21,987 nucleotides of DNA from assembly GCA_044221555.1 (NCBI GenBank), contig JBGAOY010000041.1, positions 1-21,987 of the forward strand. The letters are read 5' to 3'. Every line of letters starts with the position of its first letter. The first letter of the stretch is position 1. The stretch comes from JAEUJM01 sp044221555 (lineage in GTDB: Bacteria > Actinomycetota > Acidimicrobiia > Acidimicrobiales > DATDAH01). The position numbers were made by a program, and so were the translations under genes. Under the pieces are notes generated by a model that saw only the letters and a list, made by a program, of their open reading frames with translations, ran no database searches and was not told where the DNA came from. This document shows, piece after piece, positions 1 through 5,735 of the stretch.

Positions 1-135
1 AATCATACACGGCTTGGCTCGAACCTTGTCGGAAGCGCCGATGGCCTTCAAGGCGCGTTCCACCTCATGCTGGGCCGTCTCATGCGTGATCATGACAATG
101 GCGACAGGCTCGCCGGGGGCGCGGCCGCGCTGGTC
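1..135 (-). pseudogene. hom: C-terminal fragment resembling homoserine dehydrogenase, cut at both ends
   Basis: Read on the minus strand from about 135 down to 1, the frame gives QRGRAPGEPVAIVMITHE followed by TAQHEVERALKAIGASDKV and ends ...KPCMI at the window edge. This matches the style of the C-terminal ACT-like region of alphaproteobacterial homoserine dehydrogenase (a QRGR element, then P-V-x-V-V-x-x-T-H-E, then an alanine-rich helix and P-x-M-I-R-I-E). Likeness stops just upstream of QRGR, where the sequence becomes very GC-rich and no longer resembles Hom. GC of the first 100 bp is about 57% by hand count, clearly below the rest. The gene would run off the left edge. It could be a chimeric contig end or a truncated transferred gene. 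The family call comes from motif memory, not a search. Confidence 0.5.
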
Positions 136-233
136 GAGCCGGTGGTCGGTGCCGACCCGACGGCGGTCGCAGGAGGCCGGCGCCACCGCGGCAGCGGTGG
201 GCGGGGCCCCCGGGCCAAGCGGCGGTCGTCCAC
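136..233. other. Non-coding stretch between the hom-like fragment and the MOSC gene
   Basis: Very GC-rich sequence with no convincing start, promoter hexamer or ribosome-binding site for the downstream gene. A purine run (gcaggagg) near 168-176 is too far from the ATG at 234 to serve it. The probable change of sequence origin lies near the left end of this stretch. Confidence 0.4.
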
Positions 234-1028
234 ATGAACGACGCGTCGACGGTGGTGGGGCGGGTGGCCCGTCTTGGCCGCTACCCGGTGAAGTCGTTGC
301 AGGGCGAGACCCTCGACCGGGCCGAGCTCACGACGCTCGGCATCCCCGGCGACCGGGCCCTGGGCGTCGTCGACGTCGACTCCGGCCGGGTGCTCTCCGC
401 GAAGAGCGTCCCGCAGTTGCTCGACGCGGAGGCCCGCACCACGGGATCGGGTGTAGAGGTGCGGGTGCCCGGCCACTCGTGGCAGGAGGCGCCGTCCCCG
501 ACGCTCGACGCGGCCGTGTCGGCCTGGCTCGGGCACGCGGTGCGGGTGGAGCCGCCGCCGCCGGTCGACGACGATGCCCGTTCGTTCACGTTGAGCATGA
601 ACATGGACGACCAGAGCGCCGATCGGTTCGACTGGCCGTGCCCGCCGGGCACCTTCTTCGACCTGGCCGCCGTGCACGTGCTCACCACCGCCAGCATCCG
701 GGCCGCCCAGCGGCTCTACCCCGCGGGCGCGTGGCAGGTCGACCGCTTCCGGCCCACCGTGCTCGTCGACACCGACGGGGACCGGTTCGTGGACGACGAC
801 TGGGTCGGTGGCCGCCTGTGCTTCGGCACCGTCGAGATCTCGGTCGACCTGCCCACCATGCGCTGCATCATGACCACGCGTCCACAGCGGGGACTGGCTC
901 CCGACCTCGGCATCGTCAAGACGGTCAACCAGCACCACGACGGCAACCTGGGGCTCTACTGCTCGATGGTGTCGGCAGGCGAGGTGGCCGTGGGCGACGA
1001 GGTGCACTTCCTCCCCGGCGGCAGCTGA
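234..1028 (+). CDS. MOSC domain-containing protein (molybdenum cofactor sulfurase C-terminal-like)
   Basis: 264 aa. The N-terminus has the MOSC N-terminal beta-barrel pattern: GRVARLGRYPVKSLQGE at about residues 9-25, then LGIPGDRALGVVD. The C-terminal half has the MOSC core: VDRFRPTVLVD, then DLPTMRCIMTTRPQRG with the conserved cysteine, and finally a V-x-x-G-x-V-x-V-G-D ending. MOSC proteins bind a sulfur or molybdenum-cofactor-related ligand through that cysteine and include mARC-type N-hydroxylated-substrate reductases and YiiM/YcbX-like proteins. The exact substrate cannot be told. No signal peptide or ferredoxin domain is present. The ATG at 234 fits the domain start, although no clear ribosome-binding site precedes it. 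A molybdopterin synthase subunit gene (moaE) lies about 3.9 kb downstream, in a different transcription unit. Confidence 0.9.
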   Translation: MNDASTVVGRVARLGRYPVKSLQGETLDRAELTTLGIPGDRALGVVDVDSGRVLSAKSVPQLLDAEARTTGSGVEVRVPGHSWQEAPSPTLDAAVSAWLGHAVRVEPPPPVDDDARSFTLSMNMDDQSADRFDWPCPPGTFFDLAAVHVLTTASIRAAQRLYPAGAWQVDRFRPTVLVDTDGDRFVDDDWVGGRLCFGTVEISVDLPTMRCIMTTRPQRGLAPDLGIVKTVNQHHDGNLGLYCSMVSAGEVAVGDEVHFLPGGS

Positions 1029-1073
1029 GGCGCGGCGCCGGGGCGCCGCGGTCGCCGCGACGGGGCCGGGCGG

Positions 1074-2399
1074 CTACGAGGGGGCCGGGCCCCTCGGGTC
1101 GTCCGGGCCCTCCAGGTCCGACGCTGCGCTCGGGTCGTCCTCGTCACCACCGCCGGCGGTGGACCCGCCGTCACCCTCGCCGGCGAGGTCGAGATCGAAG
1201 TCGATGCCGATCCGGGCCAGCCACAGGCCGGGGGCGTCGACCTCGGCCGGCGTGGGCAGGTCGGTCTCGTCGCCCCACAGGCGCTCGAGGCCCTCGGGGC
1301 CGGCCCGCTCGACGATGCCGGTCACGAACGCCGCGCCGCGGTCGTACTGGGGTTGGCCGAGCTCGAGGCCGAGCAGTCGCTCGACGAAGCGGTTGGACTC
1401 GTCGGCGGTGACACGCCGCCGGCGGAGCGCCTCGGTGAGCATGTCGTACGACCCGATGAGGCGGCCGCCCACCTGGTCCATCACGTGGTCGACGTAGCCC
1501 ACGATGACCGCCACCAGCGCCTCGAGGCGGGGGAGCAGCTCGAGCTGCGCCGGGGACTGGACCGCACCCAGCAGCGCCTCGGGGTCGCCCATCACGCTCT
1601 GGAACTGGCTGAGCGCGTCACCGCTGGCGGGGTCGAGCTGGCCCAGCCTGGCCTCGAGAGCGTTCGGGTCGGGATCGAAGCCGGCCACGTAGTCGTACAG
1701 CAGGCCGGTGAGCCTGGCCCGGACGTGGGGCACGCCGAGCACGGCGTGGTGGGTGATCTCGTGGAGGCACACCCAGAGGCGCAGGTCTTCGGGCGGCAGG
1801 CTCCACTCGGCGCCGAACTCCTCGAGGTTGGCCACCACCAGCAGCAGCTCGTCGCTCTCGGGTCGCGGCACCGGCAGGTCGTACTGGCCGAACGAGCGCC
1901 GCGACAGGTGGCCCAGCATCGAGCCCGCGGTCATGCCCAGCATCATCGGCCCGATCATGGCCATCAGCCCGCCCAGCCAGGCGGTGGGGTCGCTCCCGGT
2001 CGGGGCCAGGGGGTCGGCCGGCTCCGCCGGAGCGTCGGTCGGCACGTCGGACAGCGAGGCCGCCAGGCGCTCGAACAGCGGGCGGTAGGCCTCGAGGCTG
2101 CGCTGCACCCACTGCGAGCGGGTGACCGGCACGACGGTGACGCCGCGGCCGGTGGGCGAGGGGTTGAGCCCGCTGGCGTTGGCCACCTGCAGCTCCGCGA
2201 CCCGGGCGAGCTGCTCGAGCTTCATGCGCTCGAGCGGGTCGACGTTGGGCTCCGACTCGCCACCGCTGGCGATCGAGAGGGCGAGCTGCCCGGCGGCGTC
2301 CCAGCTGACCGGGCCCTGCTTCTGGAGCATCTTGGCCAGGTCGCCGAAGAAGGGCATGCCCTTGAAGGGATCGTCGCCGAGTGGACCCGGATCGCTCAC
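1074..2399 (-). CDS. Zinc-dependent metalloprotease, DUF2342 / F420-biosynthesis-associated family
   Basis: 441 aa from a GTG start at 2399. A hydrophobic glycine/methionine segment (GGLMAMIGPMMLGMTAGSML, about residues 143-162) comes before the zincin motif HEITHH at 213-218. The helical C-terminal region includes GYVDHVMD at 301-308, and the tail is acidic and low-complexity (residues 405-441). This order is typical of the actinobacterial DUF2342 putative hydrolases (TIGR03624 type), soluble proteins of unknown physiological substrate. The residue before GYVDHVMD is Val300, where I recall a glutamate in relatives; this could affect metal binding. The start is supported by TACGAT at 2412-2407 exactly 7 bases upstream, which suits a leaderless transcript. 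The gene diverges from the SDR gene, with 18 bp between start codons. Confidence 0.9.
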   Translation of the reverse strand: MSDPGPLGDDPFKGMPFFGDLAKMLQKQGPVSWDAAGQLALSIASGGESEPNVDPLERMKLEQLARVAELQVANASGLNPSPTGRGVTVVPVTRSQWVQRSLEAYRPLFERLAASLSDVPTDAPAEPADPLAPTGSDPTAWLGGLMAMIGPMMLGMTAGSMLGHLSRRSFGQYDLPVPRPESDELLLVVANLEEFGAEWSLPPEDLRLWVCLHEITHHAVLGVPHVRARLTGLLYDYVAGFDPDPNALEARLGQLDPASGDALSQFQSVMGDPEALLGAVQSPAQLELLPRLEALVAVIVGYVDHVMDQVGGRLIGSYDMLTEALRRRRVTADESNRFVERLLGLELGQPQYDRGAAFVTGIVERAGPEGLERLWGDETDLPTPAEVDAPGLWLARIGIDFDLDLAGEGDGGSTAGGGDEDDPSAASDLEGPDDPRGPAPS

Positions 2400-2406
2400 A
2401 ACGGCA

Positions 2407-2412
2407 ATCGTA
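2407..2412 (-). promoter_or_regulatory. Candidate -10 element for a leaderless metalloprotease mRNA
   Basis: TACGAT on the minus strand, followed by 7 bases and then the GTG start at 2399. With normal -10 to +1 spacing, transcription would begin at or next to the start codon. No good -35 is visible; one would have to lie inside the divergent SDR gene. Confidence 0.45.
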
Positions 2413-2417
2413 GAGCG

Positions 2418-3434
2418 GTGGCCACGGTTGTCCTCACCGGCGCGGGCAGCGCCCTGGGGCGTCGGGTGCGGGCGCGGCTGGATGCCGATGCGGGGGTCGA
2501 GCGAGTGGTCGAGGTCGACCTCACCGACGGTCTCGAGCAGCCCGTGGCCGAGCTGAAGGCGGCCATGGAGGGTGGCGAGGTCCTCGTCCATCTCGGCCGC
2601 ACCGACGGTGCCGAGTTGGACGGCACGGGCGCGGGCGGCGTGGACGTGGAAGGCACGCGCCACTTGTTCGAGGCCGCCGGCGCGGTGGGTGTGAGCCACC
2701 TGGTGGTGCTGTCGAGCGCCACGGTGTACGGCGCGTGGCCCAACAACCCGGTGCCGCTCACGGAAGAGGCGCCCGTGCGTCCCAACCCCGGCCTCGCCTA
2801 CGCCACCCACAAGGCCGAGGTCGAGCGCCTGGCCCTCGAGTGGGCCGACGCCCACCCCGCCGCCTCGGTGGCGGTGCTGCGGCCCACGGTGGCGGTGGCC
2901 GAGGAGCGCACCGCCTGGCTGGCGCAGTCGCTGTGGAGCGGCAGTGGCCTGCGTCCGGGGGATGCCGAGGCACCCAGCCAGTTCGTCCACCTCGACGACC
3001 TGGCCGATGCCGTCGACCTGGCCCGCCGCGCCCGGTTGCGGGGCGCGTTCAACGTGGCACCCGACGGGTGGATCAAGGCCGACGACCTGCGGGCGCTGGC
3101 CGGCCGTGGGCCCAACGTCCGCCTGCCCGAGCGCATGGTCACCCGTGTGGCGACCTGGCGCTGGAAGTTCGGGCTCACCCCCACCCCGCCCGGGGTGGTG
3201 GCCTACCTGGCCAACCCCTGGGTGGTCGCCAACGACAAGCTGCGGGCCGCCGGCTGGGATCCGCAGAACAGCAACGAAGAGGCCTACGTGTCCAGCCACC
3301 GCCCGACGGGTTGGGCGGCGCTGTCCGGGCGGCGCCGCCAGGAGGTGGCCCTCGGCGTCGTGGGCGCCGTGCTGGTGGGCATCGTGGTGGCGCTGGCCCT
3401 GCTGATCCGCCGCTCACTCACACGCCGGAGGTAG
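2418..3434 (+). CDS. NAD(P)-dependent epimerase/dehydratase (extended SDR) with C-terminal membrane helix
   Basis: 338 aa from a GTG start at 2418. The Rossmann dinucleotide motif TGAGSALG is at residues 7-14. The catalytic serine region LSSATVYG is at 98-105 and the YxxxK motif is Y128/K132, so the active site looks intact. The substrate-binding half runs to about residue 290. A basic linker is followed by a hydrophobic helix (about 309-330) and a basic RRSLTRRR end, which predicts a tail anchor on the cytoplasmic face. Members of this superfamily act on nucleotide sugars, steroids or lipids; the substrate cannot be read from sequence. The start lies 18 bp from that of the divergent metalloprotease. 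Its 3' end converges on the HtrA-like gene across a repeat-bearing spacer. Confidence 0.87.
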   Translation: MATVVLTGAGSALGRRVRARLDADAGVERVVEVDLTDGLEQPVAELKAAMEGGEVLVHLGRTDGAELDGTGAGGVDVEGTRHLFEAAGAVGVSHLVVLSSATVYGAWPNNPVPLTEEAPVRPNPGLAYATHKAEVERLALEWADAHPAASVAVLRPTVAVAEERTAWLAQSLWSGSGLRPGDAEAPSQFVHLDDLADAVDLARRARLRGAFNVAPDGWIKADDLRALAGRGPNVRLPERMVTRVATWRWKFGLTPTPPGVVAYLANPWVVANDKLRAAGWDPQNSNEEAYVSSHRPTGWAALSGRRRQEVALGVVGAVLVGIVVALALLIRRSLTRRR

Positions 3435-3581
3435 GGAGCGCCGAGCGCGTGACGGAGCTGGTGAGGCTGCGGAGCGGAGCCGAGCAGCGGGCGGGACGAA
3501 CCGGATGCCGAAGGCGCTCCGACGGAGGAGGAGCCGATGTCAGGCGCTCCGACGGAGGAGGAGCTGATGTCGGGGGCCCGC
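3435..3581. other. Convergent intergenic spacer, possible bidirectional terminator
   Basis: 147 bp between two convergent genes. It contains a 30-bp direct repeat (listed separately). Each copy can fold a small GCTCC/GGAGC hairpin (5-bp stem, 9-base loop), and each also contains the near-palindrome CTCCGACGGAG. There is no T-tract, so termination here is only plausible. Confidence 0.35.
3513..3572. repeat. 30-bp tandem direct repeat, two copies
   Basis: Units 3513-3542 and 3543-3572 begin GGCGCTCCGACGGAGGAG and differ at only two positions by eye (GCC/GCT near the end and the final base). They abut exactly, so this is a recent tandem duplication or a slippage product in the intergenic spacer. 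Confidence 0.85.
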
Positions 3582-4823
3582 TCAGCTGGCCTCGCCCAGG
3601 TGGGCGACGCAGAGGCCCGGCCGGCCGTCACGCAGGTAGGCGATGAGCACGGTCTCGCCGGGCTCGTGACGGCGCAGCTCGACCACGAGCGCCGCCATCG
3701 ACGTGACCGTGACCGCGCCGACCGAGGTGATGACGTCGTCGGGCGCCAGGCCGGCGACCGCCGCGGGGCTGCCCTCGGCCACGGTGGCCACCCTCGCTCC
3801 ACCGGCGAGCTGCAGGTCGTCCGCGGTGCGGGCCTCGATGTCGGATCCCTCGATGCCCAACCACGGGTGGTGGACCGAGCCGGTGGCGATGATGTCGCCG
3901 GCGACCGCGCGGGCGGTGTCGATCGGCGTGGCGAAGCTGAGGCCGTCGAGGGCGAGGTCGTCGGGGGGATCGGTGGTGATGCCCACCACGGCACCCCGGC
4001 CGTCGAGCAGGGCCCCGCCGGTGGCCACGGGGTCGAGCGGCGCGTCGGTCTCGATCATGTCGTGGCGCGTGGGCGTGCCGCCGGCGTCGGCCATGATCGT
4101 GCGACCGAGGGCGCTCACGATGCCGGCGGTGAGCGACGGGTCCGCGCCGGGTGCCGGCGCCGAGCCGATGATCGCGGTCACCTGGCCCACCGCGAGGTCG
4201 AGCGCCGATCCGAGCACGGCGGTGGGCAACCCGTGGCCGTCCACCTTCAACACCGCGACGTCGGTGAGGGGGTCGGCGCCCACCACGGTGCCGTCCTGGA
4301 TGGACCCGTCGGCGAGGATCACCCCCACCGAGGTGGCGCCGGCCACCAGATCGGCGCTGGTGAGCAGGTAGCCGTCGTCACGGAACACGACGGCCGAGCC
4401 GGTGGCGGTGCTGGGGCCGCCGGCCCCTCCCGGGGTGGGTCGGGCGATCTCGAGGCGGGCGATGGCCGGTGCCACCTGGGTGGCCAGGGCCTCGATGCCG
4501 GCGTCGGGACCGCGCTGGATGCCGACAGGGAGCGTGGCCGGCGGGGCCGAGGCCACCCGCTCGACGACGTCGTGCTCGACCACGCGGTGGTCGAGCCCAC
4601 CCGACACGGCCACGAGCGCGAGCGTGGCCACCGCCCCGGTGAGCCCGGCGACCATGCCGACGAGCCAGAGCGACGCCCGTCCCCGCGGCCGCGGCGGCGC
4701 GGAAACGGCCTGCGCCGAGCGTGCGGCCCCGATCTCGGACGGGTGCCGCCACAGGCGGTCCTCGGGCGGGAGCGGGGGGCCGAGCTGGTCCCCGTCCTCG
4801 TCGGGGACCTCGGGCGGCAACAT
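3582..4823 (-). CDS. HtrA/DegP-like membrane-anchored PDZ protein, probably catalytically inactive
   Basis: 413 aa from the ATG at 4823. An N-terminal cytoplasmic part carries DRLWRHPSE (22-30), a motif I associate with actinobacterial S1C proteases. One membrane helix (about 51-73) follows, then a trypsin-like fold (about 110-310) and a C-terminal PDZ domain (about 318-405). The HtrA scaffold is clear: GSAVVFRDDGYLLT, DPLTDVAVLKV, TAGIVSALGR. However, the usual catalytic His in the T-N-A-H-V-V block is Asp158 (TSADLV) and the catalytic Ser in the G-N-S-G-G block is Thr268 (VATGG); only Asp188 of the triad remains. It is therefore probably an extracytoplasmic scaffold or regulator rather than a protease. 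TAGTCT sits 7 bases before the ATG. It diverges from moaE. Confidence 0.87.
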   Translation of the reverse strand: MLPPEVPDEDGDQLGPPLPPEDRLWRHPSEIGAARSAQAVSAPPRPRGRASLWLVGMVAGLTGAVATLALVAVSGGLDHRVVEHDVVERVASAPPATLPVGIQRGPDAGIEALATQVAPAIARLEIARPTPGGAGGPSTATGSAVVFRDDGYLLTSADLVAGATSVGVILADGSIQDGTVVGADPLTDVAVLKVDGHGLPTAVLGSALDLAVGQVTAIIGSAPAPGADPSLTAGIVSALGRTIMADAGGTPTRHDMIETDAPLDPVATGGALLDGRGAVVGITTDPPDDLALDGLSFATPIDTARAVAGDIIATGSVHHPWLGIEGSDIEARTADDLQLAGGARVATVAEGSPAAVAGLAPDDVITSVGAVTVTSMAALVVELRRHEPGETVLIAYLRDGRPGLCVAHLGEAS

Positions 4824-4830
4824 GGCGGCG

Positions 4831-4836
4831 AGACTA
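4831..4836 (-). promoter_or_regulatory. Candidate -10 element for the HtrA-like gene
   Basis: TAGTCT on the minus strand, 7 bases before the ATG at 4823, giving a predicted leaderless or near-leaderless transcript. No Shine-Dalgarno is visible between it and the start, and no good -35 was found. Confidence 0.4.
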
Positions 4837-4930
4837 CCGAGGGCGATCCCGCGGGGGACCGCGGCTCCCCGAGACGCCGGAACCAGGTGACATCCACCAC
4901 GCGAGCCCTCGGACGCGGCGCCACCGGCCC

Positions 4931-4936
4931 TACGAT
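4931..4936 (+). promoter_or_regulatory. Candidate -10 element for the moaE cluster
   Basis: TACGAT, followed by 6 bases and then the GTG at 4943. It is the same hexamer as upstream of the metalloprotease gene. Its place in the 119-bp divergent spacer between the HtrA-like gene and moaE fits a promoter for moaE, the small membrane protein and mreB. No clear -35. Confidence 0.45.
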
Positions 4937-4942
4937 GGTCGT

Positions 4943-5509
4943 GTGGACCCTGTCGTCGAACTTCGTCCCCCCGACGGGGCCGACGATTGGGTCGCGTTGA
5001 CGGGTGGCCCGCTCCCGGTGGGCCGTGCCGCCGACTGGGCGACACGCCCCGACTGCGGTGCCGTCGTCACCTTCTGCGGCACGGCTCGCGATCACGCCGA
5101 GGGGCGCCCAGGGGTCACCGAGCTCAGCTACGAGGCCTACGAGGAGCAGGTGGTGCCCCGGCTGGCCGCCATCGCCGCCGGCGCCCGGGACCGGTGGGAC
5201 CTCGGTCGCATCGCCCTGTTGCACCGTGTGGGGCCGGTGGCCATCGGCGAGTCGTCCGTGGTCGTGGTGGCATCGTCGGCACACCGCCACGAGGCCTTCA
5301 GCGCGGCCCGCTTCGCCATCGATCGCCTCAAGGCCACCGTCCCGATCTGGAAACGGGAGGTCTGGGACGGCGGCGAGGACTGGGGCCTCGACGCCTCGCC
5401 CGTCGGCGACCTCACCGACGACACCTTCACCGACGACACCTTCACCGACGTCCCCCCAACCGTCACCACCCCTGCGGGGCGCGGTCGCGCCTCCGAGACC
5501 GTCAACTGA
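4943..5509 (+). CDS. moaE: Molybdopterin synthase catalytic subunit MoaE
   Basis: 188 aa from the GTG at 4943. MoaE, with the thiocarboxylated small subunit MoaD, converts cyclic pyranopterin monophosphate to molybdopterin in the cytoplasm. Conserved blocks are GAVVTFCGTARDHAEGR (39-55), LSYEAYEEQ (61-69), HRVGPVAIGE (94-103) and the active-site block LKATVPIWKRE, whose lysines K130 and K137 have the same 7-residue spacing as K119/K126 of E. coli MoaE. The core ends near residue 150. The extra ~38-residue tail includes a duplicated TDDTF element and is probably disordered. No moaD is adjacent. It is the first gene of a tight cluster with a small membrane protein (9 bp downstream) and mreB. 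Confidence 0.93.
   Translation: MDPVVELRPPDGADDWVALTGGPLPVGRAADWATRPDCGAVVTFCGTARDHAEGRPGVTELSYEAYEEQVVPRLAAIAAGARDRWDLGRIALLHRVGPVAIGESSVVVVASSAHRHEAFSAARFAIDRLKATVPIWKREVWDGGEDWGLDASPVGDLTDDTFTDDTFTDVPPTVTTPAGRGRASETVN
5414..5450 (+). repeat. 15-bp tandem repeat in the 3' end of moaE
   Basis: The unit ACCGACGACACCTTC occurs at 5414-5428 and 5429-5443, followed by a partial third copy at 5444-5450. It encodes TDDTF-TDDTF-TD in the tail outside the MoaE fold. Being a multiple of three it keeps frame, and is probably a slippage expansion. Confidence 0.85.
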
Positions 5510-5518
5510 GAGACCTTC

Positions 5519-5725
5519 GTGGGAAACCTCCTGTTCCTCCTCATCGCCATCGCCCTGAGTGCCATCGGCATCTTCATCGTCTGGGTTCGCCACCGGGGCC
5601 CGTCCGGGGTCACCCACGGGGTCGACTCGTTCAACGCGCAGATGCGGGCCATCGCCCCGGACCAGGCACCACCGACCGACACCCGGCCGACCCGCGGGCC
5701 TGACGGCCCGACGCCCAGGAGGTAA
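5519..5725 (+). CDS. Small single-pass membrane protein of unknown function upstream of mreB
   Basis: 68 aa from the GTG at 5519, 9 bp after the moaE stop. Residues 3-22 form a hydrophobic helix (LLFLLIAIALSAIGIFIVWV) followed by RHRG, predicting an inner-membrane protein with a short soluble tail (about 45 residues, ending in a proline/threonine/arginine-rich stretch). There is no cleavable signal sequence or recognised domain. Its stop codon TAA lies inside the loop of the hairpin that covers the mreB ribosome-binding site, so its translation probably controls mreB translation. A structural link to the MreB machinery is possible but not shown. Confidence 0.8.
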   Translation: MGNLLFLLIAIALSAIGIFIVWVRHRGPSGVTHGVDSFNAQMRAIAPDQAPPTDTRPTRGPDGPTPRR

Positions 5726-5735
5726 GGCCTCCTGG
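5715..5735 (+). promoter_or_regulatory. Hairpin covering the mreB Shine-Dalgarno and start codon (translational coupling)
   Basis: Perfect 8-bp inverted repeat: CCAGGAGG (5715-5722) pairs with CCTCCTGG (5728-5735), with loop TAAGG (5723-5727). The left arm contains the strong Shine-Dalgarno AGGAGG. The right arm contains the CTG at 5732-5734 that is the only plausible mreB start. The loop begins with the TAA stop of the upstream small gene. A ribosome finishing that gene would melt the stem and free the site, so mreB translation should depend on translation of the upstream gene. The geometry is seen directly; the regulation is inferred. Confidence 0.7.

Noticed and set aside
1353..2417. Plus-strand open frame continuing upstream of the SDR start
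   Set aside because: It is antisense to the zinc metalloprotease, whose HEITHH motif is clear. The SDR Rossmann motif starts only after GTG 2418.
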